This document shows positions 23,730 to 38,700 of a stretch of 64,000 nucleotides of DNA, one piece after another. The number at the start of each line of letters is the position of its first letter. Within the stretch, counting starts at the first letter, position 1. This stretch comes from Ignelater luminosus (taxonomy: Eukaryota; Arthropoda; Insecta; Coleoptera; Elateridae), in NCBI GenBank assembly GCA_011009095.1, contig VTPC01000518.1, positions 113,782-177,781 on the forward strand. Reading direction: 5' to 3'. Under the pieces are notes generated by a model. It was not told the DNA's origin and did not search any database. It worked only from the letters and a program-made list of their open reading frames with translations. A program made the translations under genes and the position numbers.

Positions 23730-26700
23730 GTAAATACGATGATTATACTGCGAGTATAATGGTCAAATTGAATAATTTTATCTTGTATTTCTTAGATATA
23801 ATGGATGTTTACCACAAGGCGATCGCGGTAGAAGAAGAAGTAAATTTGTGCTTTACAAAAGGAAACAGGCAAACGGCGTTAAAAGATCGAAACATTACGT
23901 AGTTAAAACTCCTCATTCTTCCCAGGCCATATTAGATACACAACAACATTCTATATCGTATACATTATCGAGAAATCATGCGGTTATTGTTGAATATACG
24001 CCGGATGAAGATACGGACATGTTTCAGGTAAACAGATAAAATAATTACTTGACGATGAAGAACTAATATTATTAAAGCAAGGTGACATTTTATATAAATA
24101 AACTTTATTAAGCTTCTCACACTTGTGGTGCTGTAATCCTATTATGATTTCACTTACAAAATGGATAAGCATTAAATTTACTTAAAAAAAGGAATTGCGT
24201 TATTTTGCATCTTGTTCTACATAGATATTTTTATCAACTAATGCCAATCTATTAATTTTGTTTCGAACTGACAATGAATAAAAAAAGAACAGTACTTTTA
24301 TGATATCCAATTAAAACTTTAAATTTAGAAAATACATTAAAATTTCCTTTTTGATGGGCATACATAATTGGATTGGGAGTAAATCCTTCATCGTAGGCCT
24401 CACAGGGGTTGCTGTTGTTAATGATAGGTGATGTGAGAGGGATGTTTTTAATGACAGGCGTGGCAGCTAATCTGCTTTCTTATTAATTATTTGCCAATAT
24501 ATAATGATGAGCCATTATGAGCATGCTGTTATCTTGTTATATGTATTCAGGGTGTTTTTCATTGAATGTTTTAGCAGTGGTGTCCTAGTTACAACGTAGA
24601 TTAAATTATATAAAAAAGGGTTACTGTTTTTGTTCAGTTATACATGATGTTATGATATTCTAAAAGATTCTGTTAGTAGCCTTATTTACATTTGGGTCGT
24701 TCCACATAAAATCAACAATTTGTTATAATAAGCGGTTGCCATATGATTGATGATTTTTTTGTAAGTTGTTTATGTAAAGTCCCAAAAACATAAAAATATG
24801 TTTAGTTAATTTTTAAAACAGTTAATTATTTAGATGTGCTTGTGCTAGAAGGGGGGGGGGTGCAAAGTATTTTATTGCACACGTGATTATGTGTAGGTTT
24901 CTTGGATTGCCAGATTTCTTCTCTAGAACATCCTCTCAAAAGCAGAATAATCTAGCAATCCATTAAAAAATCCAGAAACTTAAAACAAGTTAATATGCTC
25001 CTCAGAATTGGATCTTGTTAAGTAAATAATATAAATATTATGGTTGATGGGCATCCTTTTCTCACCAAGGTTAATTGGTCAGAGGTTTGTTTTGTTTCTT
25101 TTTGTCTTCTTGATCAAATTCTTACTAATCCATTGGTATTTGATCACAATAATTCCTGATCCAACTTCAATAGCCTTCTTCCATGATTATCTAGAGAATG
25201 TAATTTATGGAATGGCTGTCAAACAAAATGCTAAAATTCAGAAAATTCTGTATATGGCTTCTGGACATAAGAACAATAATATACCTTCTCTATTACGTAA
25301 ATGCATACAAAGCATGAGCTAGCCCTATTCTAACATTAATACAGATCCCAAAACTGCTGCCGCGGACTTCCTAAAATGTTTCGATTCTTCACATGATGGA
25401 AAGAAAGAATATTAAATTTAACAAATCGAGTATCAAATAAGTCTAGCTTTTGGTATGAAACTACTAGATCAAGGATGTTTTAAAGATTCGTTTCTGCATG
25501 TCAAAATTATAGTCAAATTTAATTTTTATTATTTTATGGAAAGATTTCTAGAAAATACTAATGAGTGAATATTCTAGCAAATGCATATTTAGTATACCTT
25601 GTATATGTACACTGTGGATTGTATGAAAGCCCCGAAGGGCCAATGTAAAATTCGTTTTACCGAGGGTTATTCCATGTCAAATCACTTGATTTGGAATAAT
25701 CTCCGTGCCTTCATCTTTCAGAATTTGTTCATATTTCTGTCCTGTGTAGATACATATACAGTGTGTCCAAGATAAGGATGCACAGCATGGGGATCTTGGA
25801 AACGGTAAGAGATACAGAATCGGTTAAATGGGATCAAAGTTGGTTATTAATAGGACCTTTTTGTTGGCGTTTGCAAAATCTAGATATCTTGGATAGTTTA
25901 AGAGATATTTAAAAAAAAAAGTAGATTTCTCGATTTTCGTTATTATTTTTTCTTTCCTTTATTTGAAGAGATATTGAAAAACTAAAACTATAAACTAATG
26001 TATTCTGCAGTACTATGGCCTGCACGATCACCTGATCTAACACCGTTAAATTTCTTTCCTCTGGGGTTATGTCAAGAATCATGTGCTCAACCAAAATTTT
26101 GAAGATGGAACAGCAATTATTACAGTTGGTCACAGCAGGCTTTCAACGCAAAAAATCAAAACCAAACTAACTCTATCATGTTTACGTCATTGGAATTGTG
26201 ACAAGAGCTATTTAAAACAATTTTCAATTGTTTTTCCGCCTATTTAAAAAAATGAGGTAGACGATGGTTACTCGAAACCGAAACGTTGTACAGGAATTTT
26301 GTTAGCGTATTTTAGTAGAGAACAAAAAGTGGCAATAGAAAAGTGGTTTTAGTTTTCCGATATCTCTTCAAATAAAGGAAAGAAAAAATAATAACGAAAA
26401 TCAAGAAATCTACTTTTTTTTTAAATATCTCTGAAACTATCCAAGATATCTAGATTTTGTAAAAGCCAACAAAAAGGTCCTATAAATAGCCAACTTTCAT
26501 CCCACTTAACTGATGCTGTATCTCTTATCATTTTCAAGATCCCCATGCTGTGCATCCTTATCCTTATCTTGGACACAAAATTCAGACTAAATTATTTTTT
26601 TCAAATTTGTTAACGCGAAAATGACATCAAAAAGCCATTTTGAAAATCTTCTGATTTTCCTTAAGAATGTCACCCAGTTTCGTATTATATTTTACTAAAA

Positions 26701-29700
26701 TGCCCATAACGTCTTTATTTGTGGACAAATCTTAATAAATTTGGCATCAGATTAAAGCTACTCCTCTCCAGTACATTGTCGGTTTTAAAAACATAAGAAA
26801 CAAAATATACAACGCCCTTTAAATGGTCTCTCGAGTCCGCTCTCTGCTAGTTTTTCTTCTGAAAGTGAATTAATTGTAAATTCCAAACCCCGATTATCAC
26901 CTTGTTGAAATCGTCAACATAGCTGGAGTATGACACAGCTCAGTTTATCTCATTTCTGTAAGTCCTGTTAAATTTTTGTTGTGTTGGCAACAAAACCTTC
27001 TAAACACTAAAACTTTTTATTGAGAAATGTTGACAACATTGGTATTTGTTTCTATTTAAAATCAGAGGTTAGATTGTTATTCAGAAAAGGTAAATGTTTG
27101 CATTTCGTAGAGTTACCTTTTGTTATTTGGAATAAAAATTTATTTTTTGTGTTTATTACTTCAATATTAATTGTAATCAAACTGATTTGCACATGAAAAC
27201 GAATTTACTGCATTTTAATCCTATTTAGACATATGACATTCGTTTGACAGAAGATTTTCTAGTGAGAAATATGTAACTAGAAATAGTGACGCCAACATAA
27301 ATAAGAGCCAGTCTTTTCACCTTTATGTAAAGTGGTTTTTAAATTTATCTGCCATGTAACTAATCTGTCTTTTCACTCCATTTTAAATTAAATCTGTCTT
27401 GTAAATGAGTTTATCTAGTGTGTAACTTACAAGGTAGTTGCACCACCTTATAACTATTTAAAAGTTATATTATAACCTCTAAAAAAGGATTTGTTATTGT
27501 TGGAAAGTTGTCGTCACATGTTAATCACAACATTTTTGATGAAACATTGATAATTCTATAATTCAGTCTTGACAAAACAAATATCTGGAATAGAAGTGGT
27601 AGGTAAGGTAGAATAGTGCAATATAGTATAATACCACAAAGGTATAAAAGTTGTATGTGAGATAATGATAATACATAAATATGTAAGCATTTACATGATT
27701 GGAGATGAAGAGCAAATATTATTGGAATGTGAATTAATAAATGCAGTTAATGCAATCAATCCACAAAAAGACCATCAACAGATAACATGAATAAATGAAA
27801 TGATGAGGAGTTTATAAAACGTAAATAAATAAAAAATAATAAAAATACATAAAAAAATTTATATTTTATAGCATTGAGCACATGTGCTTTTACGGATTTA
27901 TAGGTTATGTCAAGTTTGTTATTTTTGGTGCACATTTGATGTTTTATTTGCTATCATTGTCTAATACACACAAGTTCTTATGACATTTCTCTCTACTGGA
28001 TTGGATATAAGTGATGCCAACCTCCTTTCACGACATTAAAATGACTTTTAACTAAAAATCGGATTTACCTATTTGAAAAGATGCATTTTGTTACAAACCA
28101 GATAAATCCGCCTTTTAAATTTAACTGTCTTTTAACAAAAAGAGAGTTTACAAGAAGGTGAAAAGACCGGTCCTAAGTTTGGGGTATAACAATGTATGCA
28201 ACTAAAACTCTAAACATTTGAAATGGATTGGAATTATAGTAATGAGATATGTTATATAAAAGAATTCAAGAAAAAACAAAACACTGTTTTGGAGTTTGAC
28301 GTCACCCGCGTTTTTTATATAAATGACATTCCACCATTTTTTAGGATATCTTATAAGAGAGTCAATAACTACTTACATCTGCAAAGATTTAAATCGATAG
28401 CCCCTATAATAGGCGTTCGAGAGGCGTGCAAAGGAAACTCGTATCGGGATACATTTTGCAGTATGTTGAACAGCTGTGACGTCATGAAAGTGCTAAAAAT
28501 CCCATTGGACTTGATATTTCTCAATTTATCCATCTATCCATTAAGCTATGTATGCACATTGCGAGGATCCTCGCGAGGTTGCCTCAACCACAGCTGCCTG
28601 GCGACGGTTTAATTGAGAACTGAAACAAACTATCCTAAGCAAGGCGAGCTACCACCGAGGCAAGCGGCATGCGAAGCAAATCGGTTGACTTGTCTGAGAA
28701 CTCGAAAGGCTAAAGCATGCTCTGCACAGAGCGAGCAACTCGCAAAGAGGCACCTTTGAGCACGTCAAAAAAGGGATGCGGCAAGTATAGACTTCGCGAG
28801 GCATCCTCGCAATGTGCGTACATAGCTTTACATTCCAAGAATCTAGTACCAATTGCAATAGCAGTGACGGAGATGGAAGGAGATGTGTAACCAAAAAGTA
28901 GGACGTAATGATATCAGCTAACTCTAATTTTGAAAGGAATAGCGATGGGTAACAAGATATAAAGTTTTCTATATTGTTTATGCATTAATTAACTTGAACT
29001 TTCAACTCAATATGATGTACTGCAGTCAGGAGTCTCTTTTTAGAAATAACTAAAATCACTCAACGTTAAAATCAAAAAACCAGAGAACATGCTTTTTTCC
29101 TCAGAAATGAATTTTTCGTTAAGAAACTTTTACCGAATCCAATCCAATTACAAGAAGTGCTTTTTCTAAAAAAGGGCGTATAACACTTTTAACGTATCTT
29201 TAGTTTCACTTTGCGGTGGTTCATGTTTTGAGTCCATAGGACTTATCGTTCCGGCACGAATGACGAAAAACCAAAAATACCGAATTCAAGATTTTAAAAT
29301 TTCCTATCTTCGAAGTTCTTCCGGCCGAATTTGGAGGCAAAACGAACAAATGCCGAATGTTAGCATTTACTACTCAAAAGTAACAGCGCTAGAAGGGATG
29401 GAAGAAGAAAAGCACCCTCCGCCCAGATTTTGAGGGTCTTTTTGGAAAGATTTAAAATTTGCTTGCAGGATCAAGCATAGACCACTTGAGGTACATTACA
29501 GCAGAAGATTCATCTTTCTAGTTCAAAGAGTGTCCATGCCATGATGATGCTTTTTAGTTTAATATACAGCTCGATAGGACCATAATTAACCAAGTTACGA
29601 ATTTACGAATAGATCACTAGATAGACATGTACTCCCAGAACACAGATCTCACATATCGCGTTCATCCATTTCCACTGGCCAATAACACTCGCAAATCTAC

Positions 29701-32700
29701 ATTGAACAGCGAAAACCGGACCCTTGTATCTCTTATAGTTTCCAAGCTAATAGCAGCCCTCCTAGGTTTGACTTGTTGCGCCCCTTGGGAAATAGGTTCA
29801 AGCGGCGTCGGACGCAGATGAATTATTGGGGTACTAAATGCCGTTTCGATATCTTCACAAAACTCCCATCCCCTATTCCCTCTCACGGACGCGTATGAAC
29901 CCGAGTTTAAATCTGTCAAGGGCATAACACTCTGAGAGGCTCTACATTACAGTGCCCCTAGTCCCAGATCGTTAGGACCTCGCATAAGGCTCTAGTCATC
30001 TTTGTCCATTTTCGCCGCTAGATGTCACTAAGGCCCTAAATCCCACCTAACCTCCACATTTGATCAAAATCGGCTCACGCTTTTTCGAGTTATTCAGATT
30101 TTTCATTTTGCAAAAGTGCAAAATTTTCAACTTTGACCCCCCCCTTGCTTCCCATCTTATGGGGAAATTAATGAAACGCCAGCCAACAACTCAACAAAAT
30201 GCCCGACATGTCATAAAAATTTGTAGATTAGTTTGTGCTTATAGTGAGTAAGTAAATATGTGTTTTAAAAAGCAGTATGCAAATAATTGTTAATAATAAG
30301 ATTTTAAATGAAGGATAATAATAATAAATACACAATGTACTTGTCAGAATTAATAAATAAAACAAGTTTTAAATTAGCCCAGAAGAAAAACTTAAAATAG
30401 ATATTTCAAGTTTAAATCAATTGAATTTGTTTATGAATTTGAACTGTACTTTCAACCAGATCAATGTAAAGAATCAATCACTTATCTAATTTGGAAAAAT
30501 TCAAACATAAAAAAAATAATATGTGCATTAAGATACGACTTTTTGTTTTTATCGGTTTTTATTATAGTTATTACTTCTTATGTAACAGTTTCCACAGCCT
30601 TGAAAGCTAGTTTTTCATGAGTAAGACTGAAACCTGCCAATCAAGGATATAATATTACAATTTATGAATTTTGAGTTATTTCTTATTATTATTAATCTTT
30701 GAAGCAAAATCGTAAAAGATTTTATATTTAGTTGTCATAATAATTTGTACATTTTCCAAACAAGCCATATTTCTCCTGAAACATTGAATTCCTCAAGATA
30801 GTGTTTCATAATGTTTTAGTCTTATCCTATAAATGAATACCGAATAAGTACCACTTGAGAGTGTAGCATAATCTTTTTTAAGTGATTTTCTATTTTTAAG
30901 GTTTCCTTGCCTAGATCTCTGAGATTTTTATATGTACATGTAGTATGTTAAATTAACTAACAAAAATTATTCATTATTTATCATCATTTTTTTTATTTTT
31001 AGATTGGAAGATCTTCAGAATCCCCTATCGATTTTGTAGTAATGGATACAATTCCTGGTGATAAAACTGGAGAAAATAAAGTTGTACAGAGTACAATATC
31101 AAGATTCGCTTGCAGAATTTTATGTGATAGAAATTCAAAAGTTTGTAAAATATATGCGGCAGGTTTTGATGGTTCTAGAAATATATTTTTAGGGGTAAGT
31201 TGTTCTTTCTCTAACTTTAACTTTTTAATGTATAATACTATAATCTTACCTTATTAAAAGTTAAAAGTGTCATTACAAAATATGCAGTAATAAGAAACAA
31301 AAACTATTACTCTTTTGTGTTACTTACTAACACAAATTGAAAGTAAAACAATAAGTACCTGAAAATGAAAAGACATATGTGTCAACAATATTAAGGTACA
31401 CATTTAAAAAGAATGAAAGTGTCACAGTTTGATTGTTTTGAAGGAACAAATAACTCTTTTAAGTGTTCTAGGTTGTTTTCACGTGTAATGAAGGTAGTTT
31501 GGGGACATTAGTTTTTCTTTCAATAAAAAAGCTTAATGTAACTTTTGGTTTGTAAATGATTACGTTACATATTCTTGACTAAACTGAACTAAATAAATAA
31601 TTATAGCAATTAATTAAATTGCATTTCAGTTTTACTTTCTATTTTTTTATAGGAAAAGGCAACAACATGGCAAGAAAATGGTAGAGATATAGATGGCTTA
31701 ACAACAAATGGTGTCCTTATTATGCATCCTAGAGGTTCATTTTGTGGCGGCGAAGCTAAATGTGGTTATTGGTTAGAAACTTCTGTGGAAGGGGGAGTAT
31801 TATCATTAAGAGAATCAAGATCAGCTCAACAAAAAGGACAAGTGGTAAGTTAATAATTAAACTATACAGGGTGTCTCTAAATTTAGTTGCCAAACTGAGA
31901 AGGTGTATTTGAAAAGGAAAATTGCCAGACCTGTATTTTTCAGTTTCTCGATTTTCCAAATATTAAGGGAACTAAAAACTCTTGTTTTTACTGTATCTTA
32001 AAAACTGTCTGCCTGATTTTGCCCAAATTTTGCATGCTTGTGTATACCATCGTATCATCAGATAATATAATGTGTGTACAAGTAAGCACATGTTTATGTA
32101 TTTGGCTCTCTGATTGTGTTATACCGTGCTTTCAGAAAAGAGTGAGTCTCACATGATCAAATTTAAATTTGTTGAAATGTACTGTAGCTTGGTAGTGGTT
32201 GAGCGATTTGAAGAAATAAAATTACTAAATGCTGTTATTCAGTTTCATAACCTCATTTTTGAGTAACACAAGATGTGCATATAAAAAGGTTAAAGAAGAG
32301 AACAGAAGATTCTGAGGAAGATGTCCAGGAAACTGAGGAAGGATGTACAACTCAAATAAGCGAACTACTAGATGCTCTGAATGAAAAAGTTGAAGGCATG
32401 AAAGAAAGAATTGGAGGATTGGAAGTTCTAATGAATAAGTATAGAGGTAATATTAAGAAAAATTAAGTAGAACAATAGAATTATCGTTGGAAAGGAGCAC
32501 TGAGGAAAATCAGAAATGTGTTGAAGGAGTATGGAAGTTAAAGTCACACTGCCAGAAGAGGGTACAAATAGCCTTGAGCATAAGAAAGCTGAAATAGGAA
32601 ATTAAATGATATAATTAGTAGTATGAAGATAACGATTGAAACGTTGATTGTAGATAATAAGTGGCATCAGGATGAACTACAGAACCTGAGAAAGGAAATG

Positions 32701-35700
32701 GGTAGAAAGAAAACAGAAGCTAGTAACTACTTGAAGAAAGATCAACAGTAAACAGGAATAGGAGAGAATGAACCGGGGTTCATTGCTATCAACCGAAGAA
32801 GAACTATGAAGATATTAATTCTTTGTGATGAATTTGGGCATAATAGTTATTGACAGATTACTTGGGAATGAACTGAATTGTGTTAATATACAAACAATCA
32901 CAAAACCTGGAGCAGTGTTTTTCAGGGTAATAGAGGACATAGTTAATCTTACCAAATATTTTACTATAAACAATTATGTGTTGATTTTTGCTGAATCGAA
33001 TAATCTTTATTATAAAAGGTTCCCATCACTTAAACAAATGATAAATTAAGGTGTGTTAAACATACAAACTTGATTTTAACAACTTTGCCTTTTGAAAGGT
33101 TATGTATATTTACTGTATAGATATTCTGAAGCAAATATTAATTGGTTAGATATAAATAATGAACAAGGATTTTGAGTGAGTAAAGATAATATTCTTAGAC
33201 TCCTTTTACCAGTATTATTTTAAAAAGGAAACTGAAACAAATCTTATATTTATACAGACGCATAAGGAAAATATGGATATGCATCCACCACAAAATGTCT
33301 GAAAAAGAATATGTTGTAACTCAAAATTTTTTACTAAGTCCAGAAATTATAATAAATACATAATAGAAAGAACTAAATAGAAAAATCTTTTATGCAGGGT
33401 GTTTGGTTCACCGCCGTATATCGGAAAAGGGGTGGTAGAAGATGTGATTTGGAACTTATCTAACCTAATATACTATTATACAAAGTGTCACGGTTTCTGA
33501 GATATTGTCATTTTTCATAATTTCACCCAATTGGACGTATTTCTCCATTTAAATGTGAACACCGCACTATTGGAAACTTTGAATTTGAAGGTAATGATAA
33601 TTTTATAATCTTTTATAGCTACTCTATCAATTTTAGTCATTTCCATCCACTCCTACAAGTGATTAAACAAATTATACCCGGAGAAAGTTAAAAAAATTAT
33701 GACTCTAAAATTTAACTTTTACTTTATAAGGCTATAAAAGAGAAAAATCCAATGGGTAATTATGTTCAAACATTTTTAAAAACATCCTTGTTCTTTGCCC
33801 TTTAAAATGACATATCACACTTTTAACCACCTGCAGATTTTTAGGACTAACAGGCGACTTTAATACAAAGGAATCGTTTGGTCACACAAAAGCAAACACT
33901 TGATAACACGTTATTGGTTGTAGGTTTGGTGTTGATTTTTGCATTTTCAACCGTTAATTTTGTGATTTTTGCGTGTTGCAAATTTGTATCAGTTTGCATT
34001 GAACTTCACGTTTTACTGCAATCGTTGAATTGGACTATTAAAGTGCATTGAATCTACATTGAATAACCTAAGGGCGTCAAATCTGGTGATGGAGCAGGCC
34101 ATATTATCGGCCCATTTCGCCCTATCCATCTATTGAGAAAGTTGGCATCTCAAAAACCGTGACACTTTGTATAATAGTATATTAGGTTAAATAAGTTCCA
34201 AATTATGTCTTCTACAACTCCTTTTCGGATATACGGCAGTGAACCAAACACCCTGTATATGAATGCTGAAGGCTTGATTTCACATTTTGATGAAATTTAT
34301 TATTTAATTTTAAATAAACAATCTCTCATCATGTCTTGGTCAGAGACATATAACTGAGGATATTTATGATAGTGATACCCATGAAAGGCTATAACCTAAG
34401 GAGATGATAGTGACAGCAAGCACACCGGGGAAACTGTTATTTACATAAAAAATAATCTTAGGTTATAAACGAAAAAAACTATTGGCTATTAGGATGTTCA
34501 AGCAGCATAATTGTGTTATTGTATTAGTATACATAGATCACCCAATTCTAATTGTTCAAAGTTTCTAGATTTTCTTTGAAAATTGGTATGAAAAAAATTA
34601 CTAAAAAAAATATATCAGTGGTAATTACAGGGGATTTTAATATTGATTGGAGGTAAACATCCACATACAGTGTAAAATTGAAAAACTAATATTGATACTA
34701 TAGGATTTAACAATATTGTAGATAAAAGTACCTAATCTTCAAATGGAGAAGACGTTATTATAGACTTGGTTATAACTAATGAGGTAGATCTTTTTAGATA
34801 CGCCAAGAATTACCAATCATAATATTAAAGTGAATACTAATAGAAATTATTTTTTGAAGTTGATAAAGCAAATACAAACTAGAGGTAGAAATATTGATTA
34901 TCAGGAAATTAATAATCGTTTTGTAGGCTGGTCTTTCTTCTCTTAAAATAACAACAACATATTTTTACATAAATCTTTTATTTGTTCTCCCTTCGTTTTT
35001 CACACAACCACACTCATCGTCCATCTTACCATCCCTTCCTTTCTCTACCTTTCGTGCCAAATTTAAATTTAAAAACCATAAACTCTTACAGTTTGAAGTT
35101 AGTTAATTGGGATTACAGAATAACAAGTGATCATTAAAATTAAGTTCCCAGTAGGCTGTGAAATTTTTTCATAGGGCGTAGCTTAGACAAAATGCATACC
35201 AACACATAACCCTAGTAGCACAATAAGATAGGAACTGTGTAGGTTGCCGAGTCCGTTACGACTAGGAAGTGAAACTCTAGTTCTGGGTCTAAACTGTTTA
35301 GGCAGCATGGTCAGGTCTGGTGTAGGAACTGTTTGGTACCTGCATGGCATATCATTTTCTGTTTGCATACAGTTTATGTGCTGTGCAACGGCATCAATTC
35401 GAGTCAGTTACAGCGCCATCGTTTGGAGACATAAGAAATCAAAAGTTAAGCTTGTCAACAGATGGTGTTGTTGCAAGTTCGGATTTACAATGGCATTCCT
35501 GCATAGGAACTGCATCGGTGATACTATACAAGAGCTGTATCAGAGATGCGATGTAGCAACTATAGCGCTAAGTGGAATCGATTTAATGCAGTTAAATAAC
35601 TTTAGTATTGCAATAAATAGTGAGTTAATTGACAGATTTAATTAATACTTTGTTCTATAAACTTACCTATATCTTATTAAGCTTTTATTTTTGGTTTGAT

Positions 35701-38700
35701 TACTTACAAATAAACTTTTATTTCTATTAAATCTATAATTTACATCTAGTAGAAAAGAAAAGATAAATTAAGACAACGTAAATTAAATATTCTATTATAG
35801 AATATACATAACACACATACAACATAAAATATTTAAAAATTAACAAACCATACTACTTACTAATAATTAAACTTCACGTATTTGCTATTATGTATGCTCA
35901 TGTGTACCTAAATGTAAGTCCATGGAGTTTTAAAACGCAAGTTGAGTTGGGTGTTTCGAGATAGATTATAAAACTGATTTACGAAAAATCTGAACACGTA
36001 AACATTTATAATTTTTGTTTGTAAAATTTCTACCGTTAGAAACCTATTTAATTATTAAGATTTCTTTGTTAAATCCATTCTACATACTATTTGTTTCGTT
36101 TTTGTACCTAAATTTGATATGAATTATACATTACATAAGTTTCATTGAAAACCACTAACATTTCCGGGGTGTTCGGATTTTTCAACACAGTATAGATTGT
36201 GTCCTTTTTTGTTTAAATACAACACGCACCAGATTTTAAACTTGAAACTCAAACGATTTTCTAATGATTTGCCAAGATACAAATATCACCGCACTCACCA
36301 CTGGTTTAAGCATCTCTCGGTCCATGGTCTCCTTAAATAAATCTCCCATGAACCATATCTGAAATAAAATTATTAAAAGCTTTTTAAAACTTATTGATGA
36401 GTAGTATTAATGTACAATATTTGCAATGTTAAATGAACGATTACAAAGTAACTGCTGCGTATTTTTATGAATTAAAATATTAAAAATAATATTCATAATA
36501 TTCCAAAAGACAACTTACCTCTATGAAGGCTAAATCTATCTGAATGTTAAGTAAGACTGAAAACATTTTACCCCTCAGTGCCATTAGGTCGCCACCCATT
36601 ACCTATTTCTAACGGTTTTTCTCCAACACAAGATCAATGGAAGTGTAGAATCTTTTTTAAATTACAAAAGCGAACAACAAAAACCCACATATAACAGGCT
36701 CGTAGCTAAAGGGGTCTAAATAATAATAATCATTTGGATTTCCAAATTCCAAAAATTACAGAAAAATGTAGTTTACTAGATTTCTATTGTTTTACTGCTT
36801 TCGCCTTTACCTCTGTCCCATTTAAATTGCAATATTAGCCCTACTGTCAAATAGAAACAAATTCTTCTCTTTTTCTTATTAGATGAGAAAGATTAAAAAC
36901 ATCACTTATTTTAAATTTTTTAAAGTTTGAACGGCTTCAACTATTATAGAATTCTCGGTAGTGTACGAAACTTTACAATTTTTTAAATGTTTGCAGCAAT
37001 TTGCAGTACTGTCAGTAAATTTTATGACAGGAAAGAAGGTTAAAAAGAACTGGCTGGCAATAACTACCTGCTCAAAAATGCAAACGAATTTGGCAAATCA
37101 TAAACATAATGACATATGCCTTTATTTAAAAAGATATATGTTGAGGTCAGTAACCTATAATTAATAATTTGCCATTAGCATTTCTACTTAAAAATCACAA
37201 TAATTTACAACTAGGGTACAATAATGAAATTATGTTAAAAATTGATATGATATTTCTTATTTGCCATTTATTCAATAAATAGTTTAGGTAAAGAGTGTAT
37301 TCTTTCAATTATAATTCTGCATGCAAGCTTGCCAGATAAAATAAATACCTGGCGTAAAAAATTTTATGAGAAATGTATTTATAAAAGATTGTTATATAAA
37401 TTCTTTGAGATTTTAACTAGTTCTGGTATAATTAATAAAATTGATATTTAAATTCAAATGAACTAACTTTACCTGCATCTCTCTTACCACTATGAGCTTT
37501 GATTTGCTTTGAATAGTAGTAATACTACATTGTTTAATTAGTTTTTGTATAAAAAAATCAGTCGAGGCTTTAAATGAAAAACGTGATAACTTTATTATTG
37601 AATAAAGTAAGGCAAAAACTTGTTTCTTGGGAAATTAGATTTATAATAATAACAGAAATTAAATTGATATGAACAAACACTTAAAAATATTTCATTTTAC
37701 TTTGTTTCCTAACTAGGAATAAAGATGCTTCAATTTTTATTGGTGTTTTGATTTAGATTAATATTTTTTTCAGCAACTTTTTTAAAAGTCCTCCTTTGCT
37801 ACTAATTTGCTTTTGATAGGATTTAAATTTTTGAGTCGGTGCCTGTCTTGCGCATTGTACATATCTTAATTACTTAGTTATTATTGCAACTTCATATGTG
37901 TTAATTATTTCATAAAACAAAAACAATATTAAGAACTCAGCAAACAAGCATCTTAATATTAGTTTTTGTATTGACAAGCTATAGTTCCTACATGGTCAAG
38001 TTAATATGGATACTAAAGTTGTTTTAAAAGATATTAACCGTATAGTCATCCTAACATTAGGTTCTGTATGGAAATAGACGCATTCCCTATGTAGTTAAGA
38101 CAGAGCTAATACTGAGTTGTTTTGAGGATTAGTAATGATACCGTACATTGGCCTCTCTGTGTTGGTTTTAGCACGAGTAACTGCATAGTTTCTATAAGGT
38201 TCCTGGATGGTTCCAATTTTTTGTGTTACTAGTGAACCTATAAACTGATGATTTTGCCTTGTTTCTAATGCGAACTGTCAATTTCACAGATAATTTTCTG
38301 GAATAAGCTAAGACATGATTGTTTCTTTCATAGCCTCCACCAGTTTCTGAAAGCTGTTATGTATCATATAGTTATTGGATGCTTAACTTTATGGAACTGA
38401 TAAACTTCTTAAAGTGTTGCTCAAAATATTGTACTCTACTTTATAACTATCGGTTTCTTAAGTAGTTACGAGAAAAACCAATAGGTGGCTACTGCACTTG
38501 CAACACTAGAAAAACAAAAAATACTTAACACTGTCGTTGTATACCAGCACTTTCATCTTAAATATAACCTGCTGTCAGCAATCGGTAATTCAAAAAAAAC
38601 CGCGCGAAACCGCAAGTGATGTAGAATGCGCCGGCGCTACATAACTTATCGCACAAACTTGCTACGATAACTTGTGAAGCCAATATCCGTCCCATAAATA

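Noticed and set aside
24849-24859. Run of G as a structured or regulatory signal
   Set aside because: A single homopolymer without further G tracts does not support a quadruplex or regulatory site.
25044-25322. 92-codon + strand frame in a Pellino intron
   Set aside because: Hydrophobic start typical of AT-rich chance frames, no recognised domain and no splice support.
28223-28612. 129-codon + strand frame in a Pellino intron
   Set aside because: It runs into the inverted end of the miniature element at 28544 and has no recognised domain.
35244-35645. 133-codon + strand frame
   Set aside because: No domain is recognised, the composition varies along it, and it lies in a block that looks like an inserted element.
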